Assembly (NCBI GenBank): GCA_964495095.1
Contig: CAZBUH010000066.1
Location: forward strand, 1 to 11,341
DNA: 11,341 bases
Direction: 5' to 3'
DNA from: CAZBUH01 sp964495095
Lineage (GTDB): Bacteria > Bacillota > Clostridia > Oscillospirales > Oscillospiraceae
Positions within the stretch are counted from its first letter, which is position 1. The number at the start of each line of letters is the position of its first letter. The notes beneath the pieces were generated by a model, which saw nothing but the letters and a program-made list of their open reading frames with translations, did no database searches and was not told where the DNA came from. Both the position numbers and the translations under genes were made by a program. Below, one piece after another: positions 1-5,840 of the stretch.

Positions 1-15
1 AGCAAAAAGAACTTC

Positions 16-36
16 ATTGCGCATTCAGAATGCAAT
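16..36 (-). terminator. possible weak terminator after glgD
   Basis: On the minus strand, downstream of the glgD stop, GCATT and AATGC arms form a short hairpin with partial outer ATT/AAT pairing. A run of five T (plus-strand A at 4-8) lies about eight bases further on. The stem is short and the T-run is distant, so this is only a candidate. A second small inverted repeat (GTGAGC/GCTCAC, 67-80) overlaps the glgD stop codon. Confidence 0.3.
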
Positions 37-76
37 AACCGCAGGGCATTTGGCCGGAAACGGGACGTGAGCAGGC

Positions 77-1180
77 TCACAGATTTTGCTTTTTTCCGAT
101 TATAAACGGCTTTGCGGGATTTCCGGCAAGCTGTGCGCCGGAGCTGATTGTGACGAATTTATCGCATATGACGTTTTCCATCCGCACCTGTTCTCCGATA
201 TCCGAGGACTGCATTATAATGCAGTTCTTCACAACCGCGTTTTTAGCCACGTGCACGCTGCGGAACAGGATGGAATTTTCAACCGTACCTTCGATGATGC
301 AGCCGGTGGCTATGGAGGAGTTGCTCACATGGCAGCCCCGGACGTATTTTGCCGGGGGATTATCCTGCACCTTGGTGTAGATACTGCGCTCAGTTGAGAA
401 AAGCTCGCGGTTTACCTCGGCGGTCAGCACGTCCTGGCTGCATTTCATGTAGTCGTAAACAGTGTCTATCATGCCGACATAGCCCTTAAAATTGTAAGAC
501 GCCACCTTCAGCTTGTCAAGGTTTTCAATGAGCACATCCATAAGGTCCATATAGCTCAGGGCCTTATACCAGTCCAGGAGCTTATAGAATATATCCGCGT
601 TTATTATAAGGCTGTCCAGGAACACGCAGAGGCTGCTGCCGGGCTTCTCGGATATTCCGGTCACAGATCCGGCGTCGTTTATATCCATGTACAGGCCGTC
701 CCGGTCCTCGGATTCTGCGGACTTTTTATAGAGCAGGGTGACCTCGGAGCCGGATTCCTCGTGCTGCTCCAGCATTGGGCGGTAGTCGAAATTGAATATT
801 TTGGAGGTGCCGCTTAAGATGATATACTTGCACCCGCTGCGCTCGAAAAAGGGCAGGTTCTGCAGAAGATCCCGGATTAAAAATTTCGCGTACAGATTTT
901 TAAAGCCGTAGATCGAGCCGGGGAGTATATACATGCCCCCTTCCTTACGGGAGAGGGACCACTCCTTGCCCACGCCAACGTGGTCGAGTATTGAGCGGTA
1001 AAAATAGGGCGTTATAAGGCCCACCGTGCGCAGGCCGGAATTTACAAGGTTTGAGAGGGCGAAATCCATAAGGCGGTATCTGCCGCCGAAGGGGAGGGAG
1101 GCCAGAGGCCGCTCATCCAGCAGTGCGCCGAAGCCCTCTGTGGTAAAATTAGTTGAGACAAGGCCGACAATTTTATCCAT
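77..1180 (-). CDS. glgD: GlgD, non-catalytic subunit of glucose-1-phosphate adenylyltransferase
   Basis: This 367-residue protein is the GlgD-type partner of ADP-glucose pyrophosphorylase in cytoplasmic glycogen synthesis. The nucleotidyltransferase fold is recognisable: residues 31-49 (FGGRYRLMDFALSNLVNSG) match the GlgC family, SEKP lies at 177-180, and a C-terminal left-handed beta-helix-like region with hexapeptide-type repeats (SNSSIATGCIIEG) follows. The N-terminal GGxGxRLxxLT nucleotide loop is replaced by a degenerate sequence (VSTNFTTEGFGALLDERPL), and the catalytic Asp of the SGD motif is Thr125 (SGTSKIFNFDY). Loss of these residues is typical of GlgD, which in Bacillus-type enzymes boosts GlgC activity rather than catalysing alone. 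The ATG is preceded by GAGGAGGT seven bases upstream. That site overlaps the glgC stop, and the genes are 13 bases apart, so translation is probably coupled. Length fits the family. Confidence 0.93.
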   Translation of the reverse strand: MDKIVGLVSTNFTTEGFGALLDERPLASLPFGGRYRLMDFALSNLVNSGLRTVGLITPYFYRSILDHVGVGKEWSLSRKEGGMYILPGSIYGFKNLYAKFLIRDLLQNLPFFERSGCKYIILSGTSKIFNFDYRPMLEQHEESGSEVTLLYKKSAESEDRDGLYMDINDAGSVTGISEKPGSSLCVFLDSLIINADIFYKLLDWYKALSYMDLMDVLIENLDKLKVASYNFKGYVGMIDTVYDYMKCSQDVLTAEVNRELFSTERSIYTKVQDNPPAKYVRGCHVSNSSIATGCIIEGTVENSILFRSVHVAKNAVVKNCIIMQSSDIGEQVRMENVICDKFVTISSGAQLAGNPAKPFIIGKKQNL

Positions 1181-1193
1181 TTTCTGTACCTCC

Positions 1194-2330
1194 TCAGGAA
1201 ATCACAATATGCTGGTTATCACCGATAACGGTTATAGGCCCGTCCTCGCTGCCAAGCACGGCGCCGGCTTCCACAACGGCGCCCTCGCCCAGAATGGCCC
1301 TGACTACCCGTGCGCCCGGCTCCACCACCGAATCCGGCAGGAGGATTGAGCGCTCGACATGTGCGTCCTCGCCCACCTGGACTCTTGAGCTCAGCACAGA
1401 GGTGTCCACATATCCCAAAACGGTGCAGCCGTTGCTTATAAGGCAGTCCTGCACAACGGCGCCGCTCCCTATATAATGGGGAGGGTCGATATTGGCGTTT
1501 GAGTATATGCGCATATTTTTGCTGAAAACGTCAAATTCGGGCCGGTCGCTGAGAAGGGCGAGCTGCGCCTCGTAGTAGCTCTCGATAGTGCCGACGTCCT
1601 TCCAGTAGCCGGAAAACCGGTAGGCGAACAGTTTTTTCCCGGAGCTGAGGTAGTTGGGAATTATATTTTTGCCGAAATCGTGGTCGGAATTGGAATCGGA
1701 GTGATCCTCCAGCAGCGCCTTGCGCATAGTGGGCCAGGTGAAAATATATATGCCCATTGAGGCCAGGGTGCTCCGGGGATTTGCAGGCTTTTCCTCAAAT
1801 TCCGTTATGCGCATATTTTCGTCGGTAGTCATGATTCCAAAGCGGCAGGCTTCCTCCATGGAAACCTCCATAACAGACACGGTGAGGTCCGCACCGGTTT
1901 TTTTGTGCGCCTCAAGCATAAGGCTGTAGTCCATTTTATAGAGGTGGTCGCCGGAGAGGATAAGGACGTAATCCGGGTCGTAGCTGTCTATAAAATCTAT
2001 ATTGTGGTATATGGCGTCCGCCGTGCCCTCGTACCACTCGCCCCCGGTCTCTGTGGCAAATGGAGGAAGCACATGCACGCCGCCGTTGGAGGAGTCCAGA
2101 TCCCAGGCTTCGCCCGTCCCCAGATAGGCGTTGAGGACAAGGGGCTTATACTGAGTGAGGACACCCACTGTGTCGATGCCTGAATTTACACAGTTGCTTA
2201 GGCTGAAATCGATTATCCTGTATTTGCCGCCAAAGGAGACGGCGGGCTTTGCGTTCTTCTTTGTGAGCGGCCCCAGCCGGCTGCCCTGGCCGCCCGCCAG
2301 CAGCATGGCTATACATTCTTTCTTTCGCAT
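1194..2330 (-). CDS. glgC: GlgC, glucose-1-phosphate adenylyltransferase catalytic subunit
   Basis: This 378-residue enzyme makes ADP-glucose from ATP and glucose-1-phosphate, the committed step of bacterial glycogen synthesis. The N-terminal nucleotide-binding loop is intact (LLAGGQGSRLGPLTKKNAKP, residues 10-29). SGDHLYKMDY at 126-135 contains the catalytic Asp128. FEEKP at 178-182 carries the glucose-1-phosphate-binding Lys181, and the YWKDVGT motif lies at 242-248. The C-terminal part (about 290-378) has the beta-helix repeats of the family. The start is preceded on the minus strand by GGAGG with a 10-base spacing. It is the first gene of the glgC-glgD pair; the probable promoter is the extended -10 element at 2453-2461. 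Other glg genes (synthase, branching enzyme) are not in the window. Confidence 0.96.
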   Translation of the reverse strand: MRKKECIAMLLAGGQGSRLGPLTKKNAKPAVSFGGKYRIIDFSLSNCVNSGIDTVGVLTQYKPLVLNAYLGTGEAWDLDSSNGGVHVLPPFATETGGEWYEGTADAIYHNIDFIDSYDPDYVLILSGDHLYKMDYSLMLEAHKKTGADLTVSVMEVSMEEACRFGIMTTDENMRITEFEEKPANPRSTLASMGIYIFTWPTMRKALLEDHSDSNSDHDFGKNIIPNYLSSGKKLFAYRFSGYWKDVGTIESYYEAQLALLSDRPEFDVFSKNMRIYSNANIDPPHYIGSGAVVQDCLISNGCTVLGYVDTSVLSSRVQVGEDAHVERSILLPDSVVEPGARVVRAILGEGAVVEAGAVLGSEDGPITVIGDNQHIVIS

Positions 2331-2452
2331 AGGCGATTAACCTCCCGGAAAATATAAAATTCTTTAGGATATGCCGGAATATGCGCGGTTGCCATGGTAA
2401 AAATGTTTAAACACTGTTCGCTTATTGAAAATTTTTTATATATATTGTAATA

Positions 2453-2461
2453 ATTATAACA
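2453..2461 (-). promoter_or_regulatory. candidate extended -10 promoter for glgCD
   Basis: On the minus strand the sequence reads TGT-TATAAT, a perfect -10 hexamer with the TG of an extended -10, about 125 bases upstream of the glgC start. The -35 position (plus 2476-2481) is poor, so the TG dinucleotide would have to compensate. The leader downstream is AT-rich and shows no recognisable riboswitch. Confidence 0.45.
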
Positions 2462-2496
2462 CATTGCGTTGGAAAATGGTAGAACATACATTGAAA

Positions 2497-2521
2497 ATTA
2501 TACATCATAATTTCGTATAAT
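2497..2521. repeat. perfect 7-bp inverted repeat in the glgC/tRNA intergenic region
   Basis: ATTATAC (2497-2503) and GTATAAT (2515-2521) are perfect inverted copies separated by 11 bases. The site lies just upstream of the probable glgC promoter and could be an operator for a dimeric regulator. In such AT-rich DNA it may also be chance. Each arm also contains a TATAAT hexamer, one on each strand. Confidence 0.3.
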
Positions 2522-2580
2522 ATTACGGTTCCGTGTCGAAGCTTCAAAAGAATCCGGTTACCGGCCGTGAGAAATAAAAA

Positions 2581-2609
2581 TTGATTATTCATGCAGAATA
2601 TGCTAAAAT
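2581..2609 (+). promoter_or_regulatory. sigma-A-type promoter for tRNA-Leu
   Basis: TTGATT (2581-2586) and TAAAAT (2604-2609) are separated by 17 bases, and TGC directly precedes the -10, giving an extended -10. Transcription would start near 2616, only a few bases before the mature tRNA 5' end at 2620, leaving a very short leader for processing. Confidence 0.6.
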
Positions 2610-2619
2610 ATGCGCATAA

Positions 2620-2702
2620 GCGGGCATGGTGGAATTGGCAGACACGCAGGATTTAGGTTCCTGTGGGCGACCGTGCAGGTTCAAGTCCTGTTGCCCGCAC
2701 CA
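2620..2702 (+). tRNA. tRNA-Leu, anticodon UAG
   Basis: The acceptor arms GCGGGCA (2620-2626) and TGCCCGC (2692-2698) pair perfectly. Discriminator A2699 and an encoded CCA (2700-2702) follow. The anticodon stem CAGGA/TCCTG (2647-2651 and 2659-2663) closes a seven-base loop with anticodon TAG at 2654-2656, read as UAG and decoding CUN leucine codons. The long variable arm (about 2664-2674) marks a class II tRNA, as expected for leucine. The T arm reads GCAGG-TTCAAGT-CCTGT. The gene stands alone, with its own promoter and terminator. Confidence 0.97.
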
Positions 2703-2705
2703 AAA

Positions 2706-2749
2706 TGAAAGGGCAGCACAAAAGTGTTACCCTTTCATTAATGTTTTTT
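2706..2749 (+). terminator. rho-independent terminator of tRNA-Leu
   Basis: TGAAAGGG (2706-2713) pairs with CCCTTTCA (2730-2737). The stem continues inward through CAC/GTG with one C-A mismatch and one G-T wobble to an AAAA loop. Six T residues at 2744-2749 follow after six bases. It begins only a few bases after the tRNA CCA. Confidence 0.75.
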
Positions 2750-2931
2750 GCCCGAAAACGGTGCCTCCGGCATATATAAATCATTGGGGCGCCTTTTTTG
2801 TTCTGAGGAAAATTGAATATTGAGCGGAGGCAGGATGTTCCTGTACTGGAAGGCAGTGATGAAAGCAGGAGAGTGTAAATCAGGGCAATTAGAGGGCGTC
2901 CCACAGAATCTGCGTTTTTACTTAAAAAATT
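2750..2931. other. gene-free stretch after the tRNA terminator
   Basis: I see no supported gene here. An open frame runs from 2820 through 3587, but its product (beginning LSGGRMFLYWKAVMKAG) has no start context or recognisable motif, and it runs 308 bases into the hydrolase gene in another frame. GGTGCC (2760) and GGCGCC (before a T-run near 2794) could form a loose second hairpin, but the loop is about 27 bases. Confidence 0.5.
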
Positions 2932-3243
2932 TTGACCGCCGGCATACCGGCTGGTGTTACAGGGAAATCCTTCCCGTGCTATGTCTAAGGAGGGATTTTA
3001 TGTTGTTTTCTGTTGAAATTGGTAATGTGATAGTGCTTCTTCGCAAAAGAAGGGGCATATCCCGATGTGGCGAAGCGCTGCGGCACCAATTGGAAAGCGG
3101 TGGAACGGAACATCAGGACGGCGGGGGACGTAATATGGAAGCAAAACCGCAAAGCGGCTATTATACATTTTCATGGCGCAATTCGCTCCCGCCCCTGGGC
3201 GAAACCGCGAATGATGCCAATATACCGCAAAACGCTGCGCGTT
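2932..3243 (+). pseudogene. decayed Spo0A C-terminal-type DNA-binding protein remnant
   Basis: In the frame through 3055-3153 the translation contains YPDVAKRCGTNWKAVERNIR, then TAGDVIW. This closely follows the Spo0A_C signature (YPxIAKxxxTxxxxVERxIRxxxxxxW) that contacts DNA in the sporulation regulator. It resembles the short stand-alone Spo0A_C proteins common in Oscillospiraceae. Upstream in the same frame GIPAGVTGK (2941-2967) matches the GIPAxxxG start of that domain. Between them lie stops at 2986, 3028 and 3031, and the spacing is about six residues longer than in Spo0A. Downstream, a KPR motif continues in frame. No start codon with a ribosome site precedes the recognisable part. 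I read it as a broken gene. Its frame remains open into the hydrolase gene, which could mislead annotation of that start. Confidence 0.55.
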
Positions 3244-3245
3244 TG

Positions 3246-3254
3246 TGGTACAAT
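3246..3254 (+). promoter_or_regulatory. candidate extended -10 promoter for the nitrilase-family gene
   Basis: TGG-TACAAT is an extended -10 with a 5/6 hexamer, placing the transcription start near 3261 and leaving a leader of about 19 bases before the ATG at 3280. The -35 region is poor. It lies at the end of the Spo0A_C remnant. Confidence 0.45.
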
Positions 3255-3279
3255 CGAACAAAAAAAGGCGGTGCTGTCT

Positions 3280-4137
3280 ATGGGAAATATTTTCAGAGTC
3301 GCCGTATTGCAGGAAAGCCCCCGTCCGGGAGAGCCTGGCAGGAATACGTCGGCAGTCCTGGACGCAATGGCGGAAGCTGCGGAAAACGGCGCGGATATAC
3401 TGCTGACGCCGGAGTGCTTCATAACAGGCTATGTGCTGCCGGTTTCAAACGGCGAGGCCATCACGCCGGAGAGCGGATGGATAAAGAGCATAAGAGAGAA
3501 AGCGGCGGAGCTTTCGATAGGGGCTTCGGTTACGGCCTTTATGAAGGGCACGGAGCGGGCCAGAAATACGGCGCTTATAATCGATAAGCGCGGAAACATA
3601 ATTATGCGTTACGATAAGGTGCATACCTGCGATTTTGCTGACGAGCGTTGTCTTGAAAGCGGCGAAGAGTTCAGAGTGTGCAATTTTTGCGGCGTAAAGC
3701 TGGGAGTAATGATATGCTACGACCGGGAGTACCCGGAGAGCGCACGCCTGCTGATGCTGGCCGGCGCGGAGATTATACTTGTGCCGAATAGCTGCGGCTC
3801 GATGGCCCCAAGGCTGAACGCCCTCTCCACGAGAGCATATGAAAATATGACCGGAGTTGTCATGGCAAACGAGCCGGGGGAAAATATGGGCTGCTCCTGC
3901 GCCTTTTCGCCCATCTGCTGGGACGAGGAGGGAAACTGTGTGGATAACAGGCTTTTTGTGGCGGGAGAGGATTTTACCGGCATTAAGTACGCGGACTTTG
4001 ATATGGATAAGCTCCGCGCCTACAGGGAAAATGAGATGATGGGGAACACGTTCAGAAAAGTGAGAGCTTACGGCAGACTCCTTGACGGGGCTGTTTCCGC
4101 GCCGTTTATACGGGAGGACAATGACCGCCGGGCGTAA
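3280..4137 (+). CDS. carbon-nitrogen hydrolase (nitrilase superfamily)
   Basis: This cytoplasmic amidase/nitrilase-fold enzyme of 285 residues hydrolyses a carbon-nitrogen bond in an unidentified substrate. The Glu-Lys-Cys triad is complete: Glu45 (LLTPECFITGY), Lys113 (MRYDKVH) and Cys146 (GVMICYDREYPESAR). The C-terminal part keeps family features such as VPNSCGS and RAYEN. The frame is open upstream to 3067, but that extension is the Spo0A_C remnant. The ATG at 3280 has AGGCGGTG upstream at suitable spacing, begins right at the family's first beta strand (FRVAVLQ), and gives the usual length. The protein has 11 cysteines, including CNFC at 134-137, which is many for the family. It is a single-gene unit between its own promoter and a strong terminator. 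Candidates include N-carbamoyl-amine or omega-amidase-like activity, but the substrate cannot be assigned. Confidence 0.9.
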   Translation: MGNIFRVAVLQESPRPGEPGRNTSAVLDAMAEAAENGADILLTPECFITGYVLPVSNGEAITPESGWIKSIREKAAELSIGASVTAFMKGTERARNTALIIDKRGNIIMRYDKVHTCDFADERCLESGEEFRVCNFCGVKLGVMICYDREYPESARLLMLAGAEIILVPNSCGSMAPRLNALSTRAYENMTGVVMANEPGENMGCSCAFSPICWDEEGNCVDNRLFVAGEDFTGIKYADFDMDKLRAYRENEMMGNTFRKVRAYGRLLDGAVSAPFIREDNDRRA

Positions 4138-4142
4138 GCCTT

Positions 4143-4184
4143 TTCCGGGAGGCCGCGCCGTATGCGCGGCCTCCCGGAATTTTT
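4143..4184 (+). terminator. strong rho-independent terminator after the hydrolase
   Basis: TTCCGGGAGGCCGCGC (4143-4158) pairs perfectly over 16 bp with 4164-4179 around the loop CGTAT. TTTTT at 4180-4184 follows directly. The hairpin begins six bases after the hydrolase stop codon. Confidence 0.93.
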
Positions 4185-4223
4185 GCAATAAGCCGAAAAA
4201 ATAATAAAAATTTTCCGGGAAGT

Positions 4224-4254
4224 GTGACAAAATCCGCCTTGCGTGTGTTATATT
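4224..4254 (+). promoter_or_regulatory. candidate promoter for the ECF sigma operon
   Basis: TGT-TATATT forms an extended -10 (hexamer 4249-4254). GTGACA at 4224-4229 is a 5/6 match to the -35 but sits at a long 19-base spacing. Transcription would start near 4262, inside the perfect palindrome GAAAGCTTTC (4258-4267), which could be an operator. No clear ECF-type AAC/CGT autoregulatory promoter is visible. Confidence 0.5.
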
Positions 4255-4291
4255 AGTGAAAGCTTTCATAATAAGGTCAGAAGGTGATGCG

Positions 4292-4777
4292 ATGGACGAT
4301 AAGGAGTTTTGCGGCTGCGCCGACCGGTATAAGGACATGGTTTACCGCGTGGCGCTGAATTTCCTGGGCGCTGGGAGCGACGCGGAGGACGCGGTACAGG
4401 AGGCTTTTTTGAAGCTCTATACCTCCGGGAACGGCTTTGAGAGTGAGGAGCACCGGCGGCGGTGGCTTATCCGCGTGACGCTTAATATCTGCAAAAATAT
4501 GGAGCGAAGCCGGAAAAACAGGCGGCAGGTGCCGCTGGAGGCTTTGGAGCTGCCGGCGGAGTTTGAAACTGAGGAGCAGACGGAGCTCTATTCCGCCGTC
4601 ATGTCCCTGCCGGAAAAATACAGGACGGTGCTGTACCTTTTCTATTACGAGGAATATTCCGTAAGGGAGATAGGTCAGATACTTGATATACGGGAGTCCA
4701 ACGTCACCACACGCCTTTCCCGCGGGAGGGAATTACTCAAAACACAGCTTATGGAGGCGAGAAAAGATGAATTTTGA
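4292..4777 (+). CDS. ECF-type RNA polymerase sigma factor
   Basis: This 161-residue protein has the two-domain ECF layout. Region 2 spans about 10-75 (DRYKDMVYRVALNFLGAGSD, then AEDAVQEAFLKLY, the core-binding and -10 region). Region 4 spans about 100-152 (LPEKYRTVLYLFYYEEYSV, REIGQILDI, then SNVTTRLSRGRELLK, the helix-turn-helix for the -35). There is no region 3. An upstream in-frame GTG at 4256 would be covered by the predicted promoter and start site. The ATG at 4292 has AAGGTG at proper distance, so I use it. The last 11 bases overlap the next gene, the usual arrangement for a sigma factor and its membrane partner. The signal and regulon are unknown. Confidence 0.92.
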   Translation: MDDKEFCGCADRYKDMVYRVALNFLGAGSDAEDAVQEAFLKLYTSGNGFESEEHRRRWLIRVTLNICKNMERSRKNRRQVPLEALELPAEFETEEQTELYSAVMSLPEKYRTVLYLFYYEEYSVREIGQILDIRESNVTTRLSRGRELLKTQLMEARKDEF

Positions 4778-5708
4778 GAAGCTGTACAGGGAGACATTTT
4801 CACAGGTGCGCTTTGAGGGCGATATAAGCCCACAGGGCTTAAAAAAGAGAAGACGGCGCCGCAGCATCGGGAAGCTTCTTATCCTGGCCGCCGCCGTGTG
4901 CGCCGTCGGGATGCTGGGACTTACGGCCTACGCCATGGGCTTTTTGAACCTTCGGAGCTTTCTTATAAAAAATCCGGAGCCGGCCCTGACAGCAGCCCCA
5001 ACGGCGGCTGAGACGGAATTCGCGGCGGCGGCGGTCGATACGCCGGAGCCGGAGGCCGTACTGTCCCTGCAGGGCTATTCCGACTCGCCGGAGTCAAAGG
5101 CCACCGGGGAGTGGCGGGAATTTCTGAACAGCTATGACGCCGACGGGGCAATAATAAGCGAGATCGGCAACAGCCCCACGGAATTTGACGAGAAATACTC
5201 GGAATACCTGGTCTACACTCAGGAGATGGCGGATAAGCTGGAGGAGATTGCGGCAAAATACGGGCTGAAGCTCCATAAAACAGTGGAGATACTTGACCAC
5301 GACCAGCTTGCGGAGCGGGTAGGCGGCGAATTTTTAGGGGAGTATCACGCGAGATACAGCGGATATATCTACGAGGACGGCTTTTTCAGCACGGACGGGG
5401 ACTACGCTTTTCCAGACGGTATGGTGGGATATCAGCTTACAAGGAGCATCCCCGGCACCCTTACTGAAATTTCGCTCAATCTGGGCGACATTTCGGAATA
5501 CCGGCAGCTTCAGTACACCGCGCCGGACGGCACCGCCCTTCTGCTGGCTCTGAGCCCATCGAAGTGCCTTATAATATGCGATTTGGGCGGCGCTTATGTG
5601 ACGGTGAACGTGCTGGCGGGCACCGATACCGCGGGTGAGTATGTTATGACGGAGGAAAAGCTTGAAGAAATGGCGGACTCCATATACTGGCAGGAAATGG
5701 CCCCATAA
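4767..5708 (+). CDS. single-pass membrane protein, probable anti-sigma or sensor partner
   Basis: From ATG 4767 (GGAGG at 4753-4757) the product is 313 residues. About 36 cytoplasmic residues include a strongly basic stretch (KKRRRRRS, 26-33). One hydrophobic segment follows at about 37-60 (LLILAAAVCAVGMLGLTAYA), then an extracytoplasmic region of about 250 residues. The basic flank places the N-terminus inside. The 11-base overlap with the sigma gene and this topology suggest an anti-sigma factor or sensor that holds the sigma factor at the membrane. No zinc-type anti-sigma motif (HxxxCxxC) is present. The N-terminal MNFEKLYRETFSQVRFEGD could be the sigma-contacting helix (inference). The C-terminal part, ending EKLEEMADSIYW, recalls the DUF4367-like domains found in Clostridia next to sigma factors, but I am not certain of that. 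A Pro/Ala/Glu-rich linker lies at about 69-95. A longer frame from 4683 lies inside the sigma gene and is not used. Confidence 0.8.
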   Translation: MNFEKLYRETFSQVRFEGDISPQGLKKRRRRRSIGKLLILAAAVCAVGMLGLTAYAMGFLNLRSFLIKNPEPALTAAPTAAETEFAAAAVDTPEPEAVLSLQGYSDSPESKATGEWREFLNSYDADGAIISEIGNSPTEFDEKYSEYLVYTQEMADKLEEIAAKYGLKLHKTVEILDHDQLAERVGGEFLGEYHARYSGYIYEDGFFSTDGDYAFPDGMVGYQLTRSIPGTLTEISLNLGDISEYRQLQYTAPDGTALLLALSPSKCLIICDLGGAYVTVNVLAGTDTAGEYVMTEEKLEEMADSIYWQEMAP

Positions 5709-5746
5709 TCGCGGGCGGAATTAAAAACAGGGGCCGACCGCGCTGA

Positions 5747-5752
5747 TATATA
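5747..5752 (+). promoter_or_regulatory. weak candidate promoter for the lipoprotein gene
   Basis: TGA-TATATA is an extended -10-like element in the 132-base gap between the membrane protein and the lipoprotein. No good -35 is present. The gap has no clear terminator, so read-through from the sigma operon is equally possible. Confidence 0.3.
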
Positions 5753-5840
5753 AATAGTCTGCCGCCGGGAATGGCCGGAGGGCGTAAAAATTCGGCGCAC
5801 TGAAAAGCACAGGCTCCGATAAAACTGTGGAGGTAAGAAT

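Noticed and set aside
2309..2491. 60-codon minus-strand frame across the glgC start
   Set aside because: No ribosome site, low-complexity AT-rich coding, and it overlaps the glgC ribosome site and first codons.
3067..3279. N-terminal extension of the hydrolase starting at GTG 3067
   Set aside because: These 71 residues match Spo0A_C, not the nitrilase fold. The enzyme begins properly at ATG 3280, which has its own ribosome site and probable promoter.
2820..3587. 255-codon plus-strand frame overlapping the hydrolase start
   Set aside because: It has no ribosome site at its TTG, no motif, and about 300 bases lie out of frame inside a well-supported enzyme gene. Only the ATG at 3000 has a good ribosome site, noted separately.
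3445..4338. 297-codon open frame antisense to the hydrolase and the start of the sigma operon
   Set aside because: It reads through the strong terminator at 4143-4184 and the sigma promoter, and its product has no recognisable domain.
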